Assembly (NCBI RefSeq): GCF_050948175.1
Contig: NC_135194.1
Span: 10,532,033 to 10,596,032, forward strand
DNA: 64,000 nt
Direction: 5' to 3'
Source: Xylocopa sonorina
Taxonomy: Eukaryota; Arthropoda; Insecta; Hymenoptera; Apidae
The number at the start of each line of letters is the position of its first letter. The first letter of the stretch is position 1. The notes beneath the pieces are model-generated. The model had not been told where the DNA came from. It saw only the letters and a program-made list of their open reading frames with translations, and ran no database searches. Of the stretch, positions 25,301 through 38,700 are shown in pieces. The position numbers and the translations under genes were made by a program.

Positions 25301-28300
25301 GGATGTTTTATGTTTACCAAGTTACGTATAAAACATTGAATAAATAAAAAGGGATTAAATGTACTTTCAACTACGAGTATAACACCTCTTCTCCTTATTC
25401 TTTAGAAACAAAGTCTTTACCAAGCATTAATCTCTTCTTGCGACACGCTTCATTGATGCATTACCTTTCCCAAGCTACTTGGCCATTGCAATCGTCTTCT
25501 TTCAACAGCACGTTGGTTTATTTAAAAAGAATCGACGTTATCGATCTTCCACTTTCTGATATCTCTTCGTTACATACGTAAGTAAATAGTCTTGAATGTT
25601 TGCGATTGCAGCTGGTTTTCTCAGCAATGGTGAATTTCTTAGAAAACGCGGACAACCGACGCTGTTGTTCGTTATCAGCATGGCGTAACGACGGAAAGAT
25701 GTATCGATTTAAAAGGGCTCGAACGGCGTGACGTAAATTTACCGCGGTAATGGTCGAGCGCGGGAAAACGACGGGTGCAAATAAAACGCGTATCACTTTT
25801 GTAATGGAAACGCCGGATCGATGCGGCCGTGACGAATCAACCTGGCCACCTGGAAAAATATAACGTATAATATTCGTGAATCTCGTGACAGCGTCTGTCA
25901 AATCGTGACGCTTACAAACCGGGATAGGACGCGATTGCATTCTCGCGGACGGAAACGCGGAAGTGTCGGGGACGACGGGGGAAAAACACGCCGATTTCTT
26001 ACTCGTATCCTTCCGTTTTGGTAAACGACTCGCGTCTGTCACAACGAGCACATTTATCGTTTTTATTGCCAATGATAAATCGACGTATTAACGTTGTACG
26101 CGTATATATTAGAGTTATACAATATGTTAATGCGTTACTTAACATGTACAGAGGAATTTGGTTCAAACGAGTACTGATAGAATATTTAAAAAAGTAAAGT
26201 TTCAAAGTGAGAAGAAAAGCGTTCTTATAAAGGCTGTTTAGTATTAAAAGCCACATTATACGGTATTGATGTTATTTTTATAACCGGATAGATGGGGTAT
26301 ATAGTTTTCTTTTAGGGGGTAGTTTTAAATTTCCAGAGGGTGATTTTAAAAAAGGGGGAATTGAACGCAACATTTTTTACTCGAGAATCGATGAATTCGC
26401 CAATATACGTTATACACGATGCTTGGTGAATATAAATGAAAAATGTTCGATTAGTATACATGTATGCAGGATATCTGTGGACACGAGGCGAATAAGAATA
26501 AATAGTACAGGTATTTCCAGTTGGATTTGCGTATTTCAAAGTGGAGTGCGATGTTGTCATCTTGTTTTTATCGAGAACTTGAGAAGGCGGAATTAAAGAG
26601 AATTTTAAAAACCATTTGAAACAAAATAACCGAAACGATAAATCAAATGGTTTCGAAGACGCTGATGGAAGGAAATTTTGCGCAATATTTTTATTAAACG
26701 AGAACCAAGCGTGGTGAAGTAAATAAATGTTAACTGTCAAATTATATTCACGTCACAGTGCACTGCGATTTTTGCATTTTTTGCTACCGTGATAAATGTG
26801 CAGGTTTTCGTGAAAAAATGAAATTGGGTTAACAGGATGTTTTTGATATGTCTTTACCAGTACCACATACTGCCAAACTTTTTTACAATTTAAATAAAAA
26901 TCGACTGGCCTTTTTTTCTCGTTCGTTCTCATCGTATCACGAGCTCGAAGCTTGAAAGCACATAACTTGCAAAAATGGCGGACCAAGGTCGACGTCCTTT
27001 GCGCTTCGACTCTATCTTTAGCGGTTGTCCTTCAACAGCTTCTTGAGGGGAACGCTCTAAAGTTAGGAACAGTTTCGGATCACTTTTTAGAGTCATACGC
27101 GTTTTGACTTCGCCAGCCAAACCTGTTAAACTCCCCCGCTATCGAACTTGGTAACAGCTCGAATCTTATAACTCGAAAACCTGGATGCCTCGAATTTGCG
27201 ATTCTACACACTCCCGAAATTGACAGACTTGTTTTCAATTTTTATGAAACTTCGAGCGTTTTATGGGCTGCGCGAAAGCTAGAAAATGTTCGAATAACTG
27301 CCAGAATAAGAAAAGAATCGTGCGATATAAATCATCATTGACAGACATCACGTATTGTTAAATTTTAGCAATACCATGTGATGATATCCAACGCTTAATA
27401 TCCCATTGGCCACGCTGATTGCTCAGATATTTATCTCCTTAAATAAATTTCAATTTCCTATCACTCCATTTGCTCCAATATCTCTTTCAAACAGAATGTT
27501 AAAAACAATCGATCTACGTTAGATAATAAATATAATTCCATTAGAAATAAGTACATTTACGTGTTCCACCAGCACCAATGCACTCATGAAAAAGCAAAAT
27601 CCTTCAATAGTTTCCTTTACAACTTTGTTAATCGAACCCGTGACCAGTGCTGTTCAATTAACATAGAAACGCTAAGAATAACAATTATTTCGCACAACAA
27701 ACATAACACGGAGTACACACCACATCTGTGCGTCTCAAATATTTACGATCGCGATGTTCAAGCACTCGAAGACAGAAATACACTCGTCTCTCTTTGCGTG
27801 AGACTAGAATTACTCAATAGCCGGAAATCAGTTTAAATTCCCGCGAAATCTCCCGACCGTTCTCCAGAGCGAAAGAAACTTAGTTCCCAGTTATAAATCG
27901 CCTGGATGTCTGCAGTTTTTACCGACGAAGGCGCGGATTGAAAAGAGGAGGGGGTGGGCGCGCCCCGACGGTGTTCCACTCAGACGTTTTTTTTCCGAGT
28001 TCGACAAGCCGGCTGTTTAAATTCGAATTAAGTCGCGGATAAGCATCGGCTGCCGGGAAACTTCGCTTTAATTATACACTATTTTAATACAGTCGCCTTT
28101 TATCGGCGGGACGGAAGTTCCCCGCGCGAGTTTTTATCAAAGCGTCTTCCATCTGGCAGCCCCCTTAAATTTACCGGCTTCTCGTTGACGCTCGCTCAAC
28201 TTTTTCGTCCTTTCAGGGAAACTTACGCTTTCTTCGTGCTCGTCTACCTCGTCTTCGTTTTTTTCTCTCGGAACAATCCTCCTTCGCCCCCACCCTCCAT

Positions 28301-28672
28301 CCCCCACGTCGCGGAGGATTAACGCTTTTAACTGATGCTCAAATGTTAGCACGAAATTCCTTCGAATTTGTGCCTGCGTTTATTCGCGACGCGTTTAATT
28401 TCAATTAAAACTTGGCCAGTCGAAAATTCTAACGGTAGTTCAAGTGTCTTTCCCTGATGAAAGTTTCGAGAAATGGCCTGCGTGGTAATTTAAGGGTAGG
28501 CATTTAAGTGCTCGAAGACGTTTCCTTCTGAGAAGGCTTCGACACTACAAAGTTACTTTTTTACAATTTTTTGAAATATAAAAACTTACTTAATTTGTAA
28601 TGATTAATATAAATAATGTGGCTTACATTTATACTTCTATTATATGGCGACACACGATGTATGCACGACATA
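22368..28672. other. Noncoding stretch
   Basis: No gene is supported. Reading frames such as the 184-codon one on the - strand (25518-26072) have no recognisable domain. A YY1/Pho-like AAAATGGCG motif lies at 26972-26980. Nothing else was identified. Confidence 0.6.
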
Positions 28673-28685
28673 CGAGTGCAAAGGG
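28673..28685. mobile_element. Solo terminus of the CCCTTTGCACTCG MITE family
   Basis: CGAGTGCAAAGGG followed by TTGA matches 13 of 13 bases of the terminal repeat of the element at 33792-33981. No partner terminus was found nearby, so this is a truncated relic or a chance match. Confidence 0.4.
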
Positions 28686-31600
28686 TTGAGATTTCGTTGA
28701 ACACCCTCGATCTTCAACCACCGCGCGACTCGATGAATCGCGGACGTCAACCCTCGAGGTGCATAAACTGTTCGAGGGCGATCGAGAGTCGATATTCCGT
28801 GCTTCAATCGTAGGGTCGGTTAATTTTCGTTCGATCGCGCCGGTTGAACGGGGACGCGTCGACTTCGATGGCGTTTCGATGGCGCGAATTTCCCTCTGAA
28901 ACGGCCTCCTCCCAATGCCGGCTTTTGATACTTCCCGCTGCTTCTCGCCCGTTAACCAAACGGCCCGCTGATGAATCGGCGAAGGAATAAAGCGCGTTTC
29001 AATCTCGCAGACATTCGTCGAACGCTTTGTCGGAGGGTGCAACCAGGGGGTGAGATGCGCGCGGCCTAGCTGCGATTGCGCCCGCCGGAATTTCACGCGC
29101 AAACGAAAATTCACAGCTAAGGGAGCCGGTGGAAATTTGAAAAATCTCATTTTCTCGATCATTTCGAGCGAGCTTCTCTCTCTCTATCCCTTCGCTTCTC
29201 TTTTTTTTCGCGTGATGTACCTCTCTCTTTCCTTCTTTTTTTTTCACGCGATGTACTCGCTTCTGACGAGAATGCAATTTCCGTTCGATTGAATCGAGCG
29301 CAATTTTAGAGTCGGTGAACCGCGCTGCGACAGTTGGCTACTCGGAAATTAGTCTGTCATTTGTATTAGGTAGTAACTCGCGTGAGATTGCTGGTTCTTT
29401 GAACGAATGACGATCAACCGCGATTTTTCGGCTCTGTTTAAGTTGAATTGCTTTTTAGCGCTTCGTGAGGTCATCCTCTTGTATTCTGTTTTTGTGCAGC
29501 AAGTTTTTTTGCAATTGTTTGACTGTCTTTTTTGACTGCAAGTGAAGGATGTGAGATCCCTGAAGAGAGTTAGAATCTTATTCGTGTATGAATACATCTT
29601 TCATCGGAAATTAACTGAACTGAATTACGTGTTAATATTTGAAACTGCAGAATTTAATGAAAACAGTGTCACCAAGAAAGAAAAGAGATTATAAAACAGT
29701 AAAAAGAATTGGTTCGTATTATAAGTTAATCCAGGAAAAGACTATTTTATAATTAACCACGACTTCCATTCCAGAATCTGAACTATTTAAATGGAGCGAT
29801 AAGATTGCCATTAAATATTTCCAATTGAACAGTACTTTTAAACTCCTCGTTTTAACGCGCCATGAAGTATATCTTTGATGTAATTTATGCCTGGTCGATT
29901 TTTACGTGACATACATATCTTACGCGATACAATACTGCAATGGTCTTTGATAAATTATTAATTTATAGCTATATTAAATGAAAATTTTCGTATAGTGACA
30001 TGTTATATATGTACTTTGATCATTACTATCATATCGGAGTTCTCTCGCGCAATTAAAGTGACATTATTAATGCACTCTTGCGATGTAATATATTAGAACA
30101 ATTAAATTAATTAGCGTTTACCGATTTATCCTCTTGCACGCGTAATAATAATAAATTCTGTAAGGAGAGAAGCAGGAAAATGTGACAAATAAATTTTACA
30201 ATTCACCAGCCACACCGCCGCCATATTTTCTATCCTGAGATCACCAGAGTGTCGATTAAAAATTCCATATTATGAATTTTTCGGCATAATTGTGTTTTAT
30301 GATGGCGACACTTTTAGTAAAACATTAAATCCGCACGAAAAATCGATCCCCGCCAAGACCGTTTTTTGCGCCAGGCTTTTCAATTGCGCGTACTTTAAAT
30401 CCACATTAATGAACCACCGTCCATTGACTTTTGAAGTCGCTCGAATAGTTATGGGCGAACGAAAAATTATGGGCAACTACGGTCGAAACACTGCGCGAGC
30501 TTGCGAAAATTAAAGGGAATGAAGCATATTGTTTACGTAATTTAACAACAAATAGAATTTTTGATTGAACTTTTTTCCTCTGAAACGAAAAGCTCGAATT
30601 TATATGAAAATGTTAACACAGCAAAACTTGCGCAAATTTCATAGCTCAATTCTTGTAAATCGTTTGTGTACAAATTGTAAAATCTGTTAGTAAAATAAAA
30701 GTTCGTATAAACAATTTCAATAGTAACTAAATTCCTAGTAAAATAAATAATCGAACAGCTAACGATGAGCAAGTTATCGAGATCATCGTTATCGTTACAC
30801 GCGGAAGACGTTCACCAAAAAAAAAAGGGATGCTCGAACGTGCTTCGACTGCATTGACTTAAACATCGGCTCGGATAAATCGTCGCCGTCACGAATGGGG
30901 GATGAAATCTCTCGCTCCAGAGTTGAAAAATCCGCCACCCCCGCGGTCTAGCGGCAGCGACTTATCAAAGCGCAACGGAATATGTGCCGCGGCGGCGTTT
31001 TCCGCCGCGGACCAAGGCGGAAGTACAAAAGGGGATGATTGTAAGGAAAGGGAGAGAAATTCGTTTCAATGTCGGACAAGTCGCGAGCATTCTTTATTGG
31101 TTACCCCCTTGGATATGGGAAGCGTGTACCATTTTTATTATCCGCGATGGATACCTTTTGTCAATGCTGCGAGGACATAAACTATCTCTTACCCCCTCGC
31201 GATACAAGCTTGAGAATTTGTACGAGCGAAAGATGAAATCTGTCAATGTTTCATCTTTTTGCTTGTTTTTATTATTTTCTTTTTTTTTATACTTGTTACA
31301 TTGATTATTATCTTAGCATTTCCTTCCAGTTATACGGTTCTACAGAATCTTATTAATATCGACAAAATAATTTGTAATTTACTTTATCTCGAGTTAAACA
31401 TTTCTTCGCGATTTTATTATCAATCAGATATTTTATCACGCTAATTATTTAATACTCGCGATATCGATTTGTAATTAAGGAAGGATATTGCAGTGTCCAG
31501 GTTTCTCCACCGTTTTACTAACAAGAACGTGTCTTATAAATGAGATAAAAACTCAGGGTTTCCAAGTTGATCAAAGTATTTTACAAGCTCTGTAGACAGA

Positions 31601-33770
31601 CGGCCGTCGACTTTATTAGCACGAAATGCGAAAGGTGTAATTATCAATTTATGTTAGACGGCGAGGCACAAAGCTGACGCGATGGAAAACTCGGTTGATA
31701 TTAACAAAGTCTCCTAACTCTGTGTACACGGTGGTTTTCTTTCAAAGAAATTTCGCGTCACAGTCTGTCGGCGGGCGTAAACAAGGATTGCGTTACGAAA
31801 TTTCAGACCTTGCTCATTGTGAACGTAGGTTTACACACTTTTGAGCCAGGATCTTTTGTGTAACTTTAGAAAGCGAGATATATAACGAGAAGACCCCGCC
31901 TCGACTCTCTCCAGTTGCAATTTTACATATATACCTCTGAACTTGTTGTCTCTCGCTGAATAATATTATTCGCATTGCTCTGAACTAATTACTTTTGTCA
32001 TTTTCGTAGCAAACAGATTTGTCCTGTATCATCCCATACAGCATTGACACTTTGAGTTCGCAAGATTAAAAACCAACGTTTCACAGACAACGAAGCTTCG
32101 TTAGATAGTTCACATTGTCTCGAAAAAGAAACGTCCACGATTCGCGTGGATATAACTCGAAAATCTACGTCACAACCCTATTCTGTACCAAACATTCAAT
32201 GCCATTGTCAAGAACGTACATCCTCGACGATGGCTACTTAAAAACGCGCCAGTGGACGTAGCATTCAATTGGTAAACGAGAACAAAGATTAATACGGAGT
32301 TACGAGTTTACGGGACCGTAACAGGGTTGACGTTTCGCGTAGCGCATTCGCAGAAAGGGTGGAAAAGAGAGAAGAAAAAGAACGCGCCCCCTCGACTGGC
32401 GCACCGAAAAGAGGCAAAAACGTACGCGCGCTTTGCTTGACGTCACGAAACAGAACGCGTACGGTACACACATGCACACGCTTATATTATATATCCACTA
32501 TTCACAGCCAGGGCGTTTTCTTTCTCCTTGTTTCCTCCGTCTCTTTCCGTGAGACGCTCCTTGGAAATGCAATCCTGCTGTCACATATTCTGTCACTGTT
32601 TGACAAGCGGTTGGTAAGAGGCGGTGTACAGGATGCGTCAAAGCGCGTGGCGATTCGTTGAAAGGGAAGCGGTTTTGCTTCAGATCGAAAATAACGTATC
32701 TGTCGGATGCAATTTGTTTTATATGCGTTTCGAGGGTGTAAAAATAGGTGCGAAATTGATGCGAGAATATAAATTACTCGGTTGATCATTTTAATTTTCG
32801 TATCTTTAAAATTTAGAAACAATCTTAATATTGTTATGCACAATTTAAAAAGAGAAGAAATGGAATCTCTTCGAACTCTTATTTGAAAGTGCTATCTCTT
32901 TTGACGCGTCCTGTACACGGTTTCGATGCAAAGAACGCCTGCCAAAATCTTGCTGCTTGTCACCGGAACTTCTCGAAATATTGAACAGCCCCTCGTTGGC
33001 TGTTGAAACGATACATCTCGCCTCGCGAAGATATGGAACCCAGTCGTTTATTTTGTCGTCGCTGTCGCGGTGGTCCTCAAATGGGACGACTCGTCGATAG
33101 GCTATCTTCTTCATGTTCTCCAATTTTTTTCAACGTCCGGATTTCCATTGAAAAGTTCGACACATCTACTTATATTTATTTTTTACCGTATAAAAAGGTA
33201 AGCTATGCGTTTGTTATTTCTAAGTGCAACAATATTAGATTATTTATATGTAATTAAATTTTAAAATTTGTTCGAACAAGTGAATCTTTATACAAGATGA
33301 AAGATAGAGGCGTAGGTCACTTTTTTTCAAGCGAGTCACTGGGCTTTGAAAATTATTTTCTGAATAAATTAAACGTTATGCGAAATATTAAAAGATGCCG
33401 TGCTTTTAATTGCGAAACGTAACATCAGAACGACACAGGAATTAATTTTTCGGCGACACTCGTGGACGCGAGGCTCTCGACGCGAAATGTAAAACACGTC
33501 GCGGGCATTCATTAAAAATAAGCAAGCGATTAACGGTTAAACGCGTTGCACTCGCGTCCGGCAGGCTCCATTCTCTCGATTCGTTGATTCGTCGCCGCTG
33601 GAAACGAAGCGAAAGAGTAATCCCGCGCGGGACAGGAGAGCTGAACGCCGCGATATGAGAAACGAGCGTCGCGTCCAAATGATCAAACGAAATTGCGCAA
33701 ATCGTGAAATAACGGTCGACAATTTCTCCCGCGCTTTTTCCGATTAAATTTTGAATAAAATATGAGCCTC
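28686..33770. other. Noncoding stretch
   Basis: No exon or RNA gene recognised. The GC-rich patch at about 28700-29120 and the one at about 30920-31030 hold only shadow-like frames. The second contains the strong hairpin at 30987-31010. An AT-rich part covers about 29600-30780. Confidence 0.6.
30987..31010. repeat. Perfect 9-bp GC-only hairpin
   Basis: CCGCGGCGG (30987-30995), loop CGTTTT, CCGCCGCGG (31002-31010). An all-G/C stem of this length stands out in AT-rich DNA and would be very stable in RNA of either strand. Confidence 0.85.
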
Positions 33771-33985
33771 CAAAATATTGCTATTCCACCACCCTTTGCA
33801 CTCGACTCCTTCCCGTTAGTAATAGAAACTATCGCTAAAATATTGCTACTTCAGCAATCATTTCTATTGCGAACGTCTCTCAACAATGAAAAATCTCTAT
33901 TTCAATAGAAAACTCAGGGAATAGCAATATTTTAGCAACATTTGTATTCCTAACATTCAGAAAAGAGTCGAGTGCAAAGGGTTAA
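33771..33985. mobile_element. Nonautonomous MITE with CCCTTTGCACTCGACTC ends
   Basis: The 17-bp termini CCCTTTGCACTCGACTC (33792-33808) and its exact reverse complement (33965-33981) bound a 190-bp element with no coding capacity. The right end abuts TTAA (33982-33985). The CCC start next to TTAA is what piggyBac-class elements show, but the left flank is CACCA, so the target duplication is not intact. A second, interleaved 16-bp inverted repeat (AAAATATTGCTATTCC at 33772-33787 and 33918-33933) overlaps the left boundary, and a 12-bp direct copy lies at 33837. Part of the interior is shared in inverted orientation with 41884-41985. Confidence 0.7.
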
Positions 33986-34140
33986 CAATCGAATGCCATT
34001 TCTGACGGTCAGTCGATGATCGAAGGTGATTGCAAAGACAGTAGACTTTGTTGGTAGTCCATTAACGATCCTCATAACGCTTCGAAACGCTCGGAGTACA
34101 CGCACGCGGCGAGTAACTCGAATCACCTCGGACACACTTA

Positions 34141-34211
34141 AAAACTTTCGAGCGGCTCGATAAATCTTGAACGTCCAGTCTTTTCGGGGTCTTGAGCGGC
34201 TCGAAAGTTTT
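34141..34211. repeat. 13-bp inverted repeat
   Basis: AAAACTTTCGAGC (34141-34153) and GCTCGAAAGTTTT (34199-34211) are perfect reverse complements separated by 45 nt. Each is next to a GCGGCTCGA word, so the area is internally repetitive. Confidence 0.75.
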
Positions 34212-35732
34212 GATAGATCTTGAGAGTCCTGCCAGATCTCGAAGTCCTGATGAGTTTTTAGGGACGAGGTAAACACACGCCGATTCGAACGCGCGCGGCG
34301 AACGGAGGAACGCCTTGGACAAACGCTGGCGAGTAGAAGAGGAGTTCCGGGACCAGAGTGAAGGGCGAAGCTCGCAAGCGTCGCGAAATGAAGACTTCGT
34401 AGATCTTCGTCGGCACTCGACGCTGCGCAGATCGAATTTAGTAAAAGGAAAAGTAATTAAGAAACAGAGTTCAATGGTGCAATGTATTTGTAATGCATCT
34501 CGAAGATTTCAAGGCTACTCTCGTTTTCTGGTTAGCGAAATAAGTTCACTTAGAATTTAAATACGAAAAGAGGAGGGAAAGTAACGAACGAAATTTATTT
34601 TTGCCTTGTTACACTGATCTTTCTTCCGTGCAACGTTGTGCAATGCAGCAATCGATACTCAAATGGCTCCAAATTGGCAAAGGTTGAATGGTACAATTGA
34701 ATTAATTCATTTAACGAAACTTTTTTGCTATCATCTACCACTTCAGAACTGTAGTTCACTGTACTCCACTGACAATTACCGAACTCACCCTGTACGATAT
34801 TACAGACTCGATAAGCCGAGAACTCTTTGCTAAAAGAGAAGAGGATAATTGAAAGCGTATAAGGGTAGCAATTAAATTTTTCAATTCAACAGTTCGCAAA
34901 TTTGCGTGGTACACCGCTGATTGGACGTTCGATTGTAACCAATAGCAAGAAAAACTTACTTATCCCTATATAACGCGGATCAACGTTTCCAATGCCTATC
35001 AAGACTTTGAGTACCCATCAAAACTTTCGAGACTTGCGAGACTTTCAAGATCTACCGGAAGACTTTTAGGGGTTTCAAATATCGAATTATGCTCGAGGTA
35101 ATTCGATTTTTCACGGTATCGCGAAACTTCGAATCGCCTCGAAATTCAGATTCGAACGCTGACGAACCCCTTGCTGGGAGGGTGAAAGAGGAAAACGTGA
35201 CTGAGATTTATCACGAAACACAACGTAATAAACAAAAAGGAACAAAAATCTTCCGCGCGACCGATGCGCGGTTAATTTGAATCTGAAATACCGTCGAACA
35301 CGAGCAATGCGTGCGTCATCATTAGTTTCGTTAATCAAAACTCGATACAGCGTATCTCGCTCGTCTCTTTCGTGTATCCCAATTAAACCAGAAGTTTCTC
35401 AACGTGCAGTCAAACCTGTTTGAGCTTTGGAGCGGGTCTGGTAAAACAACGCGCGATCGTTAGCGACAAGGAAGTCTCTCGATAACGTTCGAAACCCGTG
35501 ACAAGCGCGCTGGAAGTATAATCTGATGGAATCGGACGGAATTAGCGACAGTGGAAGAACAGGTGCGACGATTCGCTTCTTAGATTGAATTATATCAATC
35601 ATCAGGCTGGATTAATCGATGCGTACAAAGTCAAATATCTACCAAGCAGCAAAAGTGAAATTTAAGCTTGTTACGAGTCGTAGAGCATCGATATTTATGT
35701 ATCAGATTCGAAGAAGCTGAGATGGATCTTCT

Positions 35733-35752
35733 CAAAGATGGGGCCATCTTTG
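35733..35752. repeat. Perfect 9-bp hairpin, 2-nt spacer
   Basis: CAAAGATGG (35733-35741), GG, CCATCTTTG (35744-35752). A short palindromic element with no further context. Confidence 0.75.
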
Positions 35753-38700
35753 TAGTTTGGTTTCAACCTCTCTTGGACGTTCCTTTGACAGAAATTTTCC
35801 TTGCCTTACTTCGTTCGAGAAGATAGTTCGCTTTTTCTTGGGTCAAGTGCTTTACGTTATCTTACAAAATTTTTAAGAAACATTTTGTTACGTTTTATTG
35901 GAAAATATACTATTGTTAGATTCTGATGCTTTCGTAAATTACTGTCTTATACTTTTTACTATAATTGTATTATAACTATGATAATAATTGATATCATGTA
36001 TAAAACGAAGAATGTGATAACGATTCTGGAGGAGGGTGTGCGCCTTTGATGAGCGAGAGTTCTCGAGGGTGGACGTCGCGACGTACGACAGGGTGTGTTC
36101 GATGGCAGAATCTAGAGGGAGTTTATAGCAAAGCTTATGAGAGTTTAGAACAATAGTCTGAGGAGGGAGTTTAGAGCTTGAGGTTAGTAAGAGGTTTAGC
36201 AAGTATCCAGCTGCAAAAAATTGATTGAACAGTCATTACACATTTATACAACGCTTTAGCATACCTGTAGCATGCCTTAATTCTTTACTAATAATTACTT
36301 AAACTATGCCATATGATATCTCATATTCTCCTAGTTTCACAATAAAATGGACTTTTCTTTCATATTTAAACAAAAAACAATAACGCAATTAGATATAACA
36401 AATGAGTGACAGTCACCGACATTTTTCACCAAATATTTAAAAAGCGCAGTAACAAGCAACCAACGAAACGCGTAGTTGGTTGTTAGAACAGCGTCGGGGC
36501 TTTTAATAAATAAATATCGACGCGGATGGCCGGGTTTCAGGCGAATAAATTCGTCAAGGTTAAATTACATTAGGCCATAAAGCGTTCGCGTTGCACAAGC
36601 GGAGGATCAGCGCGTTCGCGGCAAATGCAATTACACCGGCTTTGATCGCGATTATAAAATTGCGGGACCAGAGCGAGGAGAAAGAGAAAAAAAAAAGAGA
36701 GAGAGGGGTACCGGAAGGCCTGGATTGCTCGAATGTACGGGCCCGCGATATCCGTCCGGTGATTCTAAAGCGAAATGTATCGCTTTTAACGGACACAAAA
36801 CGGATTCGCGACGTTGTTTTTCATTCTCATCGGAAAAGAAGCAACGTGCCATTTCCCTCGAATTCATATCCGGACGTTCGCCTCGGCTATCGGGCAAACG
36901 TCGATAGACTGTTCCCTGACAGTCGGGATACAAACGGGCCGGCGATATTGCAATAAAAATACCGCTCGTGTACAAAGCGTCCTTGCTTTTTCGTCCATTT
37001 CACCGTTTTATCGGATCCCCCGCGCGTGGACCGGCGGTACGCGCGCCATTTTGCGTCTCCTGCCGCCGTTCACCGCACGATTACGGGTAATTATTTCGTT
37101 AGAACCCATCGACTCACTGTGTATATAATATCGCGTGACACAGCATATTCGAGGATGAAGCGAGCAGATATTTTACAATGAAAAAAAAGATATAATTTGA
37201 AAGCATTAAAAGACGTTTACACATTTTTTGTCTGCGTTATTTTGCCATTTTCGTGTGTCAGAGTTTAGGTGAAATGGTTACATTTAAGGCAGCGAACCGG
37301 ATCGTTATGTTAATTGATAATTGAGAGCTAGGTTCCAACGTTTTCCAACGATTCGGTACACGCATACGGATAGAATCAAGGGTTTATGCGAGATTGCGAA
37401 AGTTTCGAGGGCTTCACGTTTCCCAGCAGCGGAAAATAAGTTGCAAATTAGGTTAATTAAACTACGCTTGAAGGATCCGATGTTTTGTGAAAGCTCGAAA
37501 AAGTTGGCCCCTTGATCTCGTGTACGATTTTTGTTCGATGAAACGGCAGGACTGATAATTGCCTTAATCTCTGCATCGATATATATATATTTTTAATATA
37601 ATTATACCATTTTCTAAATTTATTTGCTTCGAGATAAGAATGAGACGGACTATCGAACAGTTTTGTACAAAAATAGTCTCCTGCACAAAATTCTGGAAAA
37701 GCTTCCGCTATTTCTCACGTTGAACTCTACACCCTCCAACGCTTCTATACAGTTGTGATACTAAAATAACACTAAAACGATAAATTAAACGGTATAACTT
37801 TTATACAATCGACACAATTCGTGAGAAACTAACAATCGACGCGAGCTACACATCCGTCAAGCGATTTTCTCGCGTACAATCGACGCGAACGGTTCGCGTA
37901 GAGAAAAAAAAAATAGTGCGAATCGTTCTCCAGCGACGAAAAGTGGGATTTATCGTCGGGAGTTTAGAATTTCCGGTCCCTGCCGGCAGCCAGCGAACGT
38001 GTCATAAACTCGGCGGCCTCTCCGCGGGGGTAAAATAGAAATTACTTTTTAACAGTTGTTGGAATCGATGCGTTTGACGGGAGGCCCGAAGTCTCGCGGA
38101 AACTTGGACGTCGTCGCGGAAAGTTTCCACCCCCGTCGAACGGGGCGCGAGTGCCATTATCCTCTGCTTTCGAGAAAACTGCGCCGCCGGTGCAACGCGA
38201 GGAGGATGGTTGGTGGGTGGAAATGCTTAGAAGCTAATGGACTGGTTAGATAGCAATTAGTTATCGGGCAGAATTATTTACGGGGACAATTGAGCTTGCG
38301 AAGTCACCCTTCTGAGAGAAGGGAGACGCCTTCGCCAGCGACTCGACTCGAACTTTGCATCCTGTTAGTCAAAATTCTGAACGATGTAATTCGATATCAG
38401 AGTTGCAGGTTATTGTGCGCTTGTAAGAAGAACAGACTAATTAATGTCTCGTGATACAAAGTATTAACGTCCGTCTTATGGAATAAATAAACAATCTTTA
38501 GAAAATACGGTGTCTAATTTGATTTTCACGACGGAAAATGTATATTAATTATGGAGAATTGATAGGATAGCAGAAGAATTTAATCTGAAAAATTTAAATA
38601 ACGAATGTCGGGTTTCTAGTTTAATATCATGTTGTACATTTACCAAGTGCATTAATCATATGCTAAATTTGTGCCAAATGAGAAACTTGAGCGCGGTACA

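Noticed and set aside
25518..26072. 184-codon frame on the - strand
   Set aside because: No domain or coding-like composition, with a comparable open frame overlapping it.
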